A stretch of 43,575 nt of DNA from an uncultured Erysipelotrichaceae bacterium (GTDB lineage: Bacteria; Bacillota_I; Bacilli_A; RFN20; CAG-826), in contig CADCPN010000064.1 of NCBI GenBank assembly GCA_902803375.1, positions 1 through 43,575 on the forward strand, in the 5' to 3' direction. Made by a program: the position numbers and the translations under genes. Below the pieces are notes generated by a model that did no database searches, was not told where the DNA came from, and was given only the letters and a program-made list of their open reading frames with translations. Shown here in pieces: positions 32,650 to 42,251 of the stretch (positions are counted from its first letter, which is position 1; each line of letters starts with the position of its first letter).

Positions 32650-33806
32650 GCGTGGTGTTGCTCCTTCCCAAGGAATAGACGTTCGTATTTATTGATGATG
32701 CTTTCCCAGGTAAAATCCGTTTCGATAATTGATTTCGGGTTGAAGTCAATGTTTATTTTGCCCTCGTCGGCAGAATCAATAATCTTGGCCAGTGAGCCCT
32801 TCTCTGGAGAAAAGTAAAGGCATTGATCTCGGCCGACTTCGCGATTGAACGGGACATCAAACAAAATATTAAACTTTGTGCAAGCGAGAGCTTCTAAAAG
32901 CGAAGGATTTGTTCCGCCAACCGAATGGCCGTGAATATAACCGAAAGCACCGCAACGAACGCTGGAAAGAATATCTGTGTCATAAAGAGTTCCAACAAAT
33001 TTAATTCTCGGGTCTTTTTCAAAATGAAGCTCGTTTTTCAAAGATTTAAAAAAAGCGTTTTTCTCTTGGTTGGAAATTATTACAAGGTCCTTCTTTGAAT
33101 GGCTAGCCATAAATTCCCTGATCATTATCTTGTAATTATTCTTTGGGACAAACCTGCCAACAATCAAATAATAGCCATTTTGGGAAACGCCTTTTCCAGC
33201 AAGCCACTCCTTTGCCTTGTCATCAAATTCTGGTTTTCGTTCAACATGCGCGCCATATGCAATATAAGTGGTATTTTCTTTTAAAATCTTAGGATAAGTT
33301 TTCAGCACATAGTCTTGAATCCCAACGGAATCGCAAACTATGAAATCACTATATTTTATGAGTGCGGCTTCGCACAATTTCAGTGCCTTTTTTTCGAATC
33401 TGTTCCACTTATCTCTTTTCCATTCGAGTCCATCTGGATTGCAAAAAACCTTACAGTCAAGTTTACTCAACCGTCGATGATGCTTTTTCAAAAGCGGCCC
33501 AATGCGGCACCCAAGAACATAAACAATATTCTCATTAGGCCCTTCCTGTTTCTTTATATATTGTTCAACCCATTGCAACGCTTTTGAAACGTGAAGGATT
33601 CTCCCTATTGGATTTTTCAACGGGACGGGAATATCAAAACACGTTGCGCCATTGTGCTCAAAAATGTTGTTGTCATCGGACATGCAAGAAACAAAGTAAT
33701 GAATATTCGGCGTTTGTCTTCCTTTCGTCAGGTTTTCAACGAAGGTTTCGAAGCCCCCATATCGTGCAGGTATCCCCTTTGACCCAACTATATACACGTT
33801 AACCAT
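32646..33806 (-). CDS. DUF1972/GT4 glycosyltransferase (rhamnosyltransferase-like)
   Basis: This glycosyltransferase has about 386 residues. The N-terminal DUF1972 domain has the signature GSKGIPARYGGFETFVENL near 7-25, seen in capsule rhamnosyltransferases such as those adding beta-rhamnose in streptococci. The C-terminal GT4 domain includes GRFVPKNNYKIMI and HGHSVGGTNPSLLEALAC. I chose ATG 33806 over 33890 because it begins at the family N-terminus with GGAG 10 bases before it. A gap of about 100 bases separates it from ugd, the largest gap inside the cluster core. Confidence 0.88.
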   Translation of the reverse strand: MVNVYIVGSKGIPARYGGFETFVENLTKGRQTPNIHYFVSCMSDDNNIFEHNGATCFDIPVPLKNPIGRILHVSKALQWVEQYIKKQEGPNENIVYVLGCRIGPLLKKHHRRLSKLDCKVFCNPDGLEWKRDKWNRFEKKALKLCEAALIKYSDFIVCDSVGIQDYVLKTYPKILKENTTYIAYGAHVERKPEFDDKAKEWLAGKGVSQNGYYLIVGRFVPKNNYKIMIREFMASHSKKDLVIISNQEKNAFFKSLKNELHFEKDPRIKFVGTLYDTDILSSVRCGAFGYIHGHSVGGTNPSLLEALACTKFNILFDVPFNREVGRDQCLYFSPEKGSLAKIIDSADEGKINIDFNPKSIIETDFTWESIINKYERLFLGKEQHHA

Positions 33807-33908
33807 AAATCTAATTCTCCACTGTTCAGTAGTTTTGATCCGTTCGTTTTTTTGTTCTACCGCTCCGACAATCGTTTTCAAGAAAAGCAAACCATTAGCG
33901 GTAGTGTC

Positions 33909-35135
33909 TCAGTCACGTTTAAAAAGATCACGTGTATACACTTTAGCCGAAACATCCAACAGTTCTGGCTCAGCTCTGTTCGCGATAATAACGTCGGACG
34001 ACTGCTTAAATACTTCCAAATCGTTTTCGACAGGGAGCCCATCAAAAGATTTTCTGTCAAAAATAGTGGGCTCATATATCAAAATCGTCGCCCCCTTCTG
34101 TTTCAATAGAGACATAACCCCCTGTATAGCAGAGGCTCGAAAATTATCGGAATCTGTTTTCATCGTGAGTCGATACACGCCGATGACAGGCTTGCGGCCC
34201 TCTGTATTCTTCATATTAAGCTTCTCGAATACACGATCTGAAATGAATTTTTTCCTCGTCTCATTTGCCTCGACAATTGCCTTGATTAAATTTTCCGGAA
34301 CCCCTTGGTAATTAGCAAGAAGCTGCTTTGTGTCTTTGGGGAGGCAATAGCCTCCATAGCCAAAGCTTGGGTTGTTATAAAAATCGCCAATTCTCGGATC
34401 AAGGCACACACCTCTGATAATATCTTTGGTTAATAGTCCTCTCATTTCCGCATAAGTATCGAGTTCGTTGAAGAAGGAGACTCTTAAAGCCAAATAAGTA
34501 TTTGCAAATAGTTTTACGGCCTCAGCTTCGGTCGATCCCATTATCAAGACTTTAGTTTCTGGATTCAAAGAAGCCCCTTTAAGTAAGTTGGCAAATTCTT
34601 CGGCCTTCGTTTTCGAAATTTCATCATTTTTTTGATAGCCAACGACTATCCTGGAAGGGTAAAGATTATCAAAAAGTGCTTTGGACTCACGTAAAAATTC
34701 AGGTGAGAAAAGAATCCTCAATTCTGGATATTTCTTTTTAATGTTTTCGGTATAGCCAACGGGGATGGTGGATTTCACGACAACAGTAACCCCCGGATTA
34801 ATTCTCTCGATTTCTTCAAGGACTTCTTCAACGTGAGAGGTATCGAAAAAATTTCTACTCTCATCATAATTGGTAGGCGTAGCAATAATTGCATAATCCG
34901 CATTCCGCAATGCAAGCTCGGCGTCTAAAGTTGCTGTTAAATCTAACTTTTTCTCAGCAAAATACTTTTCTATATATTCATCCTTTATCGGAGAGATTCG
35001 GGAATTAATTTTATGTACCTTTTCCGAAATGACATCCAAAGCAAAAACCTGGTGATATTGTGCCAAAAGTGTCGCTAGGGAAAGCCCAACGTAACCAGTA
35101 CCGGCAATAGCAATTTTTAATTTTTTCTCTTCCAT
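33909..35135 (-). CDS. ugd: UDP-glucose 6-dehydrogenase
   Basis: This cytoplasmic enzyme oxidises UDP-glucose to UDP-glucuronate using two NAD+. The 408 residues are normal for the short form. The NAD-binding [15 protein letters not shown] is at 12-26, [12 protein letters not shown] near 109-120, and [15 protein letters not shown] near 166. The catalytic cysteine lies in [16 protein letters not shown] near 275. The pattern matches the E. coli-type Ugd and not UDP-ManNAc dehydrogenase. AAGGAAG precedes the ATG. It suggests that glucuronic acid, or a derivative, is in the polymer. Confidence 0.93.
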   Translation of the reverse strand: MEEKKLKIAIAGTGYVGLSLATLLAQYHQVFALDVISEKVHKINSRISPIKDEYIEKYFAEKKLDLTATLDAELALRNADYAIIATPTNYDESRNFFDTSHVEEVLEEIERINPGVTVVVKSTIPVGYTENIKKKYPELRILFSPEFLRESKALFDNLYPSRIVVGYQKNDEISKTKAEEFANLLKGASLNPETKVLIMGSTEAEAVKLFANTYLALRVSFFNELDTYAEMRGLLTKDIIRGVCLDPRIGDFYNNPSFGYGGYCLPKDTKQLLANYQGVPENLIKAIVEANETRKKFISDRVFEKLNMKNTEGRKPVIGVYRLTMKTDSDNFRASAIQGVMSLLKQKGATILIYEPTIFDRKSFDGLPVENDLEVFKQSSDVIIANRAEPELLDVSAKVYTRDLFKRD

Positions 35136-35146
35136 AAAAGCTTCCT

Positions 35147-35851
35147 TTATTTGTTTTTTTTCTTCAACATTCTTTTCCTATTCCTCGCAAATAGTAAGAC
35201 CGAAGATTCGTTAAGTTTAAAGAAGTCCTTCAAAGGACTTTTGCACACAAAAAAAGCCTCGGCATATTCGCAATTCGCAAACATTCCGCGATATGCACTC
35301 AAACCAATCCCAGCATTAGCAAAATCGCAGTCAACGATTTGGGATTTATGCTCGGAAATCATTCTTCTTTTATTGTCTATTACCGCGGTAATGTCTATAA
35401 AAAGATTAGGCTTTCTTAGCGGAGTCCAGACTTCATATTCAACCAACGTTGCCTTCGACTTTTGCAGCATGATCATCCGTCTTAGTATTGGGTAAACCGC
35501 CATGTGGTCTAAATTTCTTTCGAATCGGTTTGGTACAAAAATATACTTATAATTTTTGACGTCAAACGAATAAACGGTTTTTTTGTTTTGATAAAGCCTT
35601 GTATCTTCGATTTCCAATGTAAAGAGTTTATTAACTTTTGCCAGATTTATTGCCGCCGATATTTCTTTCTTTCTAATTTTTGTGACTTCCGGTTCCGAAA
35701 GGCCGCCATGATGGCCGTGTTGGCCAGTTGTCAGAAGCAAAACATCGCATTTAGGCCCGTATAAAGTCAGAAGGCCACCTGCACCAATACTTTCATCGTC
35801 AGGGTGAGGCGCAACAATGAGCATTTTTTCATTTTCATTTTCGAAAAGCAT
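35147..35851 (-). CDS. PIG-L (LmbE-like) deacetylase
   Basis: This 234-residue zinc-dependent N-deacetylase has the [11 protein letters not shown] metal-binding motif at 16-26. [14 protein letters not shown] follows near 35-48, and the second histidine region is [15 protein letters not shown] near 108-122. The family removes acetyl groups from GlcNAc-type sugars. In this position it probably modifies a precursor or repeat-unit sugar. It lies 11 bases before ugd on the same transcript. The Shine-Dalgarno match is weak. Confidence 0.88.
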   Translation of the reverse strand: MLFENENEKMLIVAPHPDDESIGAGGLLTLYGPKCDVLLLTTGQHGHHGGLSEPEVTKIRKKEISAAINLAKVNKLFTLEIEDTRLYQNKKTVYSFDVKNYKYIFVPNRFERNLDHMAVYPILRRMIMLQKSKATLVEYEVWTPLRKPNLFIDITAVIDNKRRMISEHKSQIVDCDFANAGIGLSAYRGMFANCEYAEAFFVCKSPLKDFFKLNESSVLLFARNRKRMLKKKNK

Positions 35852-35883
35852 TTTCTAAACCTAAAAGCTAAATAAATAGTCGT

Positions 35884-36903
35884 TTACTTCTCAGCGTATC
35901 TTCTCATCCACAGCTGGTATTCTCCGCTTTCTACATGTGAAATCCATTGGCTATTATCAAGATTCCACTTTATGGTTGGAATAATCCCCGTTTCGAAAGT
36001 ATAAGTTGGTCTCCATCCCAGTTCTTTTTCAATCTTGGTTGGGTCCATTGCATACCTGCGATCATGGCCGGGGCGATCTTTGACAAATGTAATTGCGTCC
36101 TCGGATTTTCCGAGCGCTCTTAAAATGGTCTTCACGACATCCAAATTGGTTCTTTCGTTATGGCCACCGATGTTATAAATCTCGCCATCTCGGCCACGCC
36201 TGACAATCAAATCGATAGCATTATTGTGGTCGCCAACATAAAGCCAGTCTCTAACGTTCTCACCTGTTCCGTAAACAGGAAGCGGTTCTCCTCTTTGAGC
36301 TTTCTGAATCATCAAAGGAATAAGCTTCTCTGGGAATTGATACGGGCCATAATTGTTGGAGCAGCGGGAGATGGTGCATGGTAAGCCGAAAGTCCTGTGG
36401 TAGGCCAGGACAAGCAAATCAGCAGCGGCTTTGGATGCGCTATACGGGGAAGAGGCATGGATTGGGGTCTCTTCGGTGAAGAAAAGGTCAGGCCTGTCTA
36501 GTGGCAAATCGCCATAGACTTCATCGGTGGAGACCTGGTGGTATCTCTTGATGCCGTATTTTCTGCAAGCATCCATCAAGGTCTGGGTTCCGATGACGTT
36601 GGTCTGGAGGAAAATGCCTGGATTCTCGATAGATCTGTCAACGTGAGATTCCGCAGCAAAATTGATGACATAGTCGAAGTGTTCTTCTTCAAAAAGTTTG
36701 AACACCCTTTCGCGATCGCAGATATTGGCGTGCACGAATTTAAAATTTGGAAGATCCATGATTGGCTCAAGGGTCTCCATGTTCCCTGCATAGGTGAGAG
36801 CATCTAGGCAGACCCATTCATCTTCTGGGTACCTTCTGACCATCGTATGGAGGAAGTTGCCTCCAATAAAGCCAGCGCCGCCGGTAACTAAGAATTTTGC
36901 CAT
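35884..36903 (-). CDS. rfbB: dTDP-glucose 4,6-dehydratase
   Basis: This is step two of dTDP-L-rhamnose synthesis, with an extended-SDR fold and 339 residues. The NAD-binding TGGAGFIGGNF is at 7-17 and NFAAESHVDRSIENP near 79. The catalytic motif is STDEVYG near 121-127, where Asp-Glu are the dehydratase acids, and YSASKAAADLLV near 153 contains the YxxxK pair. RCSNNYGPYQFPEKLIPLMI is a family hallmark. GGAG precedes the ATG by about eleven bases. The gene follows rfbD after 23 bases. Confidence 0.96.
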   Translation of the reverse strand: MAKFLVTGGAGFIGGNFLHTMVRRYPEDEWVCLDALTYAGNMETLEPIMDLPNFKFVHANICDRERVFKLFEEEHFDYVINFAAESHVDRSIENPGIFLQTNVIGTQTLMDACRKYGIKRYHQVSTDEVYGDLPLDRPDLFFTEETPIHASSPYSASKAAADLLVLAYHRTFGLPCTISRCSNNYGPYQFPEKLIPLMIQKAQRGEPLPVYGTGENVRDWLYVGDHNNAIDLIVRRGRDGEIYNIGGHNERTNLDVVKTILRALGKSEDAITFVKDRPGHDRRYAMDPTKIEKELGWRPTYTFETGIIPTIKWNLDNSQWISHVESGEYQLWMRRYAEK

Positions 36904-36926
36904 TTTATTTATCTCCAGGTAATTGA

Positions 36927-37808
36927 TTATTTTCCTAACTCGTTATGAATATATCTTTCCGTCGCATCTTGCCAAGAAGGCAAAGGGTTGAAGCCAGCCT
37001 CAGCTAAAGATTTTTTCGACATTCTCGAGTTCAACGGCCTATCGGCTTGATTTGGCACAAGCTTCTTATACTCAGCAGTCGTGACATGATTTATCTTCAT
37101 TTCGATGCTTGCCGTTTTGAAGATAAACTCAGCAAATGTCGCCCAGTCTGTGAAGCCTTCATTGGTTGCGTGATAAGTTCCAAACTTGTCGGTAAGCATC
37201 ATGTCGCACATCAATTTAGAAAGGTCGTAGGTATAAGTTGGAGAGCCAATCTGGTCGCAGACAACGTTAAGCTCTTTTAAGCCTTTATCAGCAAGAGAAA
37301 GCATCGTTTTAATGAAGTTTTTCCCATTAATGCCAAAGACCCAGGATATGCGAATAATAAAGTATCTATCTAAAGCGTTTTTGACAAATTCTTCTCCCTG
37401 GGCTTTTGTTTTGCCATAGACCGAAAGACCACGCTTTGGGTCATCAACCTCAAAAGGCTTTTCGCCTTTGCCGTCAAAGACATAGTCCGTAGAAATGTAG
37501 AACATCACCGCCTCAGTCTCTTTGCAGGCTTCAGCAATGTATTTGGGTCCTAAAGCATTTACCACATAAACAGCATCCGGCATTTCTTCAGCCTTATCCA
37601 CGGCAGTCCAGGCAGCGTTATGCATGACAACGTCGGGCTTATACGCCGAGATGAAACGATGGACCGCGACTTCGTCGGTGATATCGAGTTCATCACGATC
37701 TATCCCCAAAACGTTCTCATATCCGCGTTCTTTTAATTCCCTAACGCAGTCATAGCCAAGCTGGCCCTTAACGCCGGTAACGAGTATTTTGGATTGTTTG
37801 CTGATCAT
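36927..37808 (-). CDS. rfbD: dTDP-4-dehydrorhamnose reductase
   Basis: This is the last step of dTDP-L-rhamnose synthesis, an NAD(P)H-dependent SDR of 293 residues. VTGVKGQLGYDCV at 10-22 binds the cofactor. DITDEVAV near 42 and VVMHNAAWTAVDKAEE near 60 are typical of RfbD. The active site STDYVFDG lies near 105, with the YGKTKAQGE YxxxK motif near 130. The start codon directly follows the rfbC stop (TAAATG), implying translational coupling. Confidence 0.96.
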   Translation of the reverse strand: MISKQSKILVTGVKGQLGYDCVRELKERGYENVLGIDRDELDITDEVAVHRFISAYKPDVVMHNAAWTAVDKAEEMPDAVYVVNALGPKYIAEACKETEAVMFYISTDYVFDGKGEKPFEVDDPKRGLSVYGKTKAQGEEFVKNALDRYFIIRISWVFGINGKNFIKTMLSLADKGLKELNVVCDQIGSPTYTYDLSKLMCDMMLTDKFGTYHATNEGFTDWATFAEFIFKTASIEMKINHVTTAEYKKLVPNQADRPLNSRMSKKSLAEAGFNPLPSWQDATERYIHNELGK

Positions 37809-38387
37809 TTAAAGCACCTGCAACGTCCCGTCTTTATAACCAAATTCAATTTTTACATCCTTGAGTAATGGATGTAGCTGATCCTTGGAGGACAAATCCA
37901 GCCCTTCGGACAAAGGCCATTGAATACCAACTTCCGGGTCATTCCACATAATTCCGCCTTCATAACCCGGATCGTAAACGTCGTCGACTTGATACTCGAA
38001 AACGGCGGTCTCAGAAAGAACCACAAAACCGTGAGCGAAACCTCGCGGAATCATAAACATGTTGTGCTTCTCACCAGAAAGCACTACTCCAACGTACTTT
38101 CCATAAGTTGGGGAGCCTTTCCTAAGGTCTACGGCAACGTCATATACTTCGCCTTCAACGACGCGAACAAGTTTGGCTTGAGGCTTCCTCGTTTGAAAAT
38201 GGAGCCCTCTCAAGACACCTTTATGCGACTTCGACTGATTCGCTTGAACAAAGGTATAGTCGAGGCCAGCTTTATCAAAAACATCTTTTTGGTACGTTTC
38301 CAAAAAATACCCTCTGTCGTCGCCGAACACTTTCGGCTCGATAATCACAACCCCATCAATATCGGTTTTAATAAAATTGAACGCCAT
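37809..38387 (-). CDS. rfbC: dTDP-4-dehydrorhamnose 3,5-epimerase
   Basis: This is step three of dTDP-L-rhamnose synthesis, a cupin of 192 residues. IEPKVFGDDRGYFLETY at about 15-31 and the catalytic-site stretch GVLRGLHFQ near 57-65, with its essential histidine, are clear. Further on come VRVVEGEVYDVAVDLR and MFMIPRGFAHGFVVLSE. ATG 38387 has GAGG six bases upstream. The upstream in-frame ATG at 38399 overlaps the rfbA stop region and is less likely. Confidence 0.95.
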   Translation of the reverse strand: MAFNFIKTDIDGVVIIEPKVFGDDRGYFLETYQKDVFDKAGLDYTFVQANQSKSHKGVLRGLHFQTRKPQAKLVRVVEGEVYDVAVDLRKGSPTYGKYVGVVLSGEKHNMFMIPRGFAHGFVVLSETAVFEYQVDDVYDPGYEGGIMWNDPEVGIQWPLSEGLDLSSKDQLHPLLKDVKIEFGYKDGTLQVL

Positions 38388-38395
38388 ATTTATCC

Positions 38396-39280
<885 letters not shown>

Positions 39281-39305
39281 AAATCCCCCCAGCAATTTTT
39301 ATGAG

Positions 39306-39335
39306 TTTATCACCTTTACTGCTCTTTTTGTACAA
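39306..39335 (-). promoter_or_regulatory. Predicted promoter of the polysaccharide operon
   Basis: On the minus strand TTGTAC (39335-39330) and GATAAA (39311-39306) are 18 bases apart, with the rfbA start 26 bases downstream of the -10 box. Confidence 0.5.
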
Positions 39336-39340
39336 AGAGC
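39321..39340. promoter_or_regulatory. Palindrome overlapping the -35 box: possible operator
   Basis: GCTCTTT (39321-39327) and AAAGAGC (39334-39340) are perfect arms around TTGTAC, which is itself the -35 box on the minus strand. A repressor bound here would block the promoter. A role as a weak hairpin in a read-through transcript cannot be excluded. Confidence 0.4.
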
Positions 39341-39610
39341 TGCCTAAAGAAATGAAGCAAAATCAACAAAACGTCTCGTCGCAACGGGGATCACGTCGAG
39401 ACGTCGTTTCATTGGCCAAAGAGGTTGGAGTCTCTTTTTTGCGGCCTGAATAATGTTAGACCCTACTGCGCGATTCCAAAAGGATGCTTTTTATTGGCGT
39501 AAGCAAAATTTCGTCCTTCACTTGCTGTTGAACTTCCCGTGAGCAGAAACAATGAAAGAGAGGGGCTATAAAGTTTAGTGTGAAGGGTAAAAAACCTCTA
39601 AAGGTAACTG
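39341..39610. other. Intergenic stretch with two terminator-like hairpins
   Basis: No gene is seen here. ACGTCTCG (39371-39378) pairs with CGAGACGT (39397-39404), with T-rich sequence after it on the minus strand. AAAGAG (39418-39423) pairs with CTCTTT around 39432-39437, with further T residues on the plus strand. The remainder is probably old insertion-sequence DNA upstream of the ISL3 remnant. Confidence 0.4.
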
Positions 39611-39960
39611 TGGAGCCTAAAGGGCCCGTCCAGACGGATGGGCAATTTCTCCTCCCTTCTTGTAAGAAATCGAGGCATCCTTGTTGTAGACGAGCATCAG
39701 CCTCGCCCTGAACCTTTTTAAATTGGACACCCTCATTTCGGAGTTCATCCCCTCAATTAGGCCGTTGCTGATCCTCCTCCATCCTATGAAGAGGAACGAG
39801 TTGAGAATCCACTCCCTCCAATTGCGCCATGAGAGACTAGAACGACACCAACTCCGGTATCCTCGCGGCCTCCGGGTCGCGCATCCGCCTGTCGAATTCC
39901 CCAAAACCCTTGAATTACCGATGTGGCCCAGTCAAAAACCTATGACGGATTGAGGGCAAT
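39611..39960 (-). pseudogene. ISL3-like transposase remnant
   Basis: On the minus strand one frame gives EFDRRMRDPEAARIPELVSF and then stops. After a frame shift another gives REWILNSFLFIGWRRISNG and LIEGMNSEMRVSNLKRFRAR. The SNGLIEGMNS block followed by FRAR is the C-terminal hallmark of ISL3 (DDE_Tnp_ISL3) transposases, here with a small internal deletion as well. The catalytic core and N-terminus are missing. It separates rfbA from the polymerase-like gene. Confidence 0.72.
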
Positions 39961-39992
39961 CCCTAAGGTTTTCGTTCAAGCAAATAAATATG

Positions 39993-41420
39993 TCATTGTC
40001 TGTCCCCGGGCTTATGCGAGTAAGGCGCCTCGTTAGCCAGCAACGGCCCAATCAGCAAAATCATGACAACGCCTTTCGTATCCGGCATCAAAAAAGATGT
40101 CGTTTCGGTTAATCCGTGAGCATAAAAAGCGATCAGCAAAAAGAACGACGCCCACCCCGTCTTCTCCTTCTTAATAATGCTGATGATGCTTTTATAGGCA
40201 AGAACGAAGGTGATAATGCTATAAGCCGTCAGTCTAACTATGCCGCCAGAAAATAGTTGATGGATAAAGCCATTATGTTCGAAATATAGCCTCTGATTAT
40301 AGTATTGAAACATCACGTTAAGCAGCAAGTAATCATTTTGTTCGCCGACACCCAGCCACAACGCTATATGGTTAGAAGACTGAAAAGCCATACACGCATT
40401 CCATATCTCGGTTCTGTTCTCTAGTCCGTTGTCCCTATATGTCCCCATCGCGGAGTGGAAGGATTCATAAAGCTTATCCAGCAATGAGCCCTTGGGAAGC
40501 ATTTTCTTCGCGCCCATAAATACGAATGTGAAAAAAACCGCAGCCAAAAGGAGCAGGGACAAGGTGGCTTTTAAAACATGTTTGGAATGGATGTTATCAA
40601 AGAACCTATATAAGCCAAAAACAGCCAGGAAGACCGTGGAGATAAAGATGGAGGTCTTAGAGATAACGAATAGGAGCATCACATATTGGAACCCCATAAG
40701 GATATAGTTCCAAAAGTGGTGCCTATCCGCGTGGATATAGGCTGTGCATAAGATTCCTAATAGCAGCATCACGCCATAGGTGTTTCTATTCCCGTAGAAG
40801 GAGCTGGCATAGATACTCGAGTTAGCAGGTTTACTGGTATCAAAGAAATACATGTAAACGTTCATCTCTTTAACGATGGAATAGCCGATAGAGACGAAGG
40901 AGACGATGACAACCCCATAGAATATAGGAAGAAAAGATCTACTGCTTCTCACCACTTCTGGGAATATAGCGAAAAGGTAGTAAAAGAGGAAGCAGGCCTC
41001 GATATAGTCGAGCATGTAATGGACGCGCAACGCGTCGTCCATTACATAGGTATAAGGCTGTATGTCTCCTGTATATCTAGTCACCGTTCCGCTAACTTCG
41101 GAAGGGAACAGCAATATGGCTAAGGTATTCCCTATCCCGATAATTAGGAACATGATCGCCCAGCCCCAATGGATATGAAGTCCCCATTTCTTGATCGCGA
41201 GGATATAACATAGGGCTAGAAGGCATACCGTTATGCTGAAATAGAGGTAGAACTCAGGCTCATTGAAAACCGTGTTTTCTCCCCCTCTATAGAAAGCTAT
41301 GCCTTCTTGGAGCAGGCAGTTAAAAACAAGCATTACGCAAGTTAAAAGAAAGATAAAAAGATATGGGCGGTTGCCCGTATCTTCCTCGCTCCTTTTTAAC
41401 TTCGCATAGCTATAGTTCAT
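39993..41420 (-). CDS. O-antigen polymerase/ligase-family (Wzy_C) membrane protein
   Basis: This 475-residue integral membrane protein has about 11-12 helices. The large outer-loop region contains NRTEIWNACMAFQSSN near 355, followed by LYFEHNGFIHQLFSGGIV near 395. The His-Asn-x-Phe-x-x-x-Phe pattern is typical of the Wzy_C domain of O-antigen ligases and polymerases. FYGNRNTYG near 208 and SKTSIFIS near 260 also fit. It would polymerise or transfer a lipid-linked glycan on the outer face. It is separated from the rfb operon by a transposase remnant, and a different polymerase exists at 28674. Its C-terminus (PYSHKPGDRQ) runs into the IS-derived DNA and may be altered. Confidence 0.82.
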   Translation of the reverse strand: MNYSYAKLKRSEEDTGNRPYLFIFLLTCVMLVFNCLLQEGIAFYRGGENTVFNEPEFYLYFSITVCLLALCYILAIKKWGLHIHWGWAIMFLIIGIGNTLAILLFPSEVSGTVTRYTGDIQPYTYVMDDALRVHYMLDYIEACFLFYYLFAIFPEVVRSSRSFLPIFYGVVIVSFVSIGYSIVKEMNVYMYFFDTSKPANSSIYASSFYGNRNTYGVMLLLGILCTAYIHADRHHFWNYILMGFQYVMLLFVISKTSIFISTVFLAVFGLYRFFDNIHSKHVLKATLSLLLLAAVFFTFVFMGAKKMLPKGSLLDKLYESFHSAMGTYRDNGLENRTEIWNACMAFQSSNHIALWLGVGEQNDYLLLNVMFQYYNQRLYFEHNGFIHQLFSGGIVRLTAYSIITFVLAYKSIISIIKKEKTGWASFFLLIAFYAHGLTETTSFLMPDTKGVVMILLIGPLLANEAPYSHKPGDRQ

Positions 41421-41479
41421 CGCACTCTTCTAGCCTATATCTAAAAGACCATAGGCATATAGGTAGTTTAGCATTAGCC

Positions 41480-41997
41480 TTAAAGGGGATAAAGAAGAGG
41501 CCTTGATCGCTTTAGGCCCGTCCCTAGGGGAACAATTTGGAAGAGCCTTGGTCTTGCTTAGACAAGATAAAGGCCTCTTTCTAGAGCGAAGCCTGCAAAA
41601 GAGATTGGCGCCTCTCGAAAAAGCCTTAAGGCTTATGGAGCCGGAAGCCTTAGCCTCAACTGCGAGGTTCTCTATAGCATCCTCTCCTATTACGAGGCTT
41701 CGGCTTTTAAAGTCTGCTATCCAGATTTCTCTAATAGGGTCTATTCTCCAATTCTCGAGTGGCCAAGCGTAAGAAGATGGAGATTCCTATTCTTATCCCC
41801 ATCATCGTCTTAGTAAGTGCAGGCGGAATAGGAGGAGGCATCTACGCTGCCTCTAAATTAGCAAAGGGCCAGAGGCTTCTAGCGTTTCTAAGGCCACGGA
41901 TATCTCCAGTGAAGAAGACTCTTTCTTTGAGGAATTATCCATAGAATCTAGCGTGGAGGAGTCTTCTTCTATGGAGTCCTCTTCTGCCTCGGCTTAA
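41480..41997 (+). pseudogene. Decayed gene fragments, including a Ser-rich membrane protein
   Basis: Two broken frames are visible. The first (about 41480-41800) encodes a helical DKEEALIALGPSLGEQFGRA stretch, then a shifted frame with LNCEVLYSILSYYEASAFK. The second starts at a GTG at 41759. It encodes a basic N-terminus and one hydrophobic helix (IPILIPIIVLVSAGGIGG). A frame change near 41870 is needed to continue into a Ser/Glu-rich tail ending ESSSMESSSASA with a stop at 41997. No start signal or Shine-Dalgarno site is convincing. I do not recognise the family. Decay is the simplest reading. Confidence 0.4.
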
Positions 41998-42049
41998 GTG
42001 CCAGGCAGCATATTCGGCTTTATCCTTCTAGTACATAGTCAGAAAGAAA

Positions 42050-42090
42050 AGACGGCATCCTTCTTGCCTTTTAGGCACAACGGATGCCGC
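42050..42090 (-). terminator. Orphan terminator-like hairpin
   Basis: CGGCATCC and GGATGCCG (about 42052-42059 and 42081-42088) form a stem enclosing a second TGCCT/AGGCA stem. On the minus strand it is followed by TCTTTTCTTT. No minus-strand gene lies upstream in the window, so it may be left from a lost gene. Confidence 0.4.
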
Positions 42091-42251
42091 CATAAGCTTG
42101 TTTGTACATTTGATACATTCAAGTTTTATAGGTTGGCGACATTTATTGTCATTAAACAAATCTAAAGTTTAACTTAATATTTTATAAAGTACTACTTTAG
42201 TTTTGTATTAAATATATTACAATTAGTTCAAAGGAAAGGGAGAAAACGTCC
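42091..42251 (+). promoter_or_regulatory. AT-rich promoter region of the second AAA/DUF4143 gene
   Basis: AT-rich DNA with TTTAGT (near 42202) and TACAAT (near 42224) 16 bases apart as a possible promoter. The palindrome AAAGTACTACTTT lies at about 42187-42199. TTGTA and TACAA arms overlap the -10 box, echoing the inverted repeat before the other DUF4143 gene. Confidence 0.35.
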
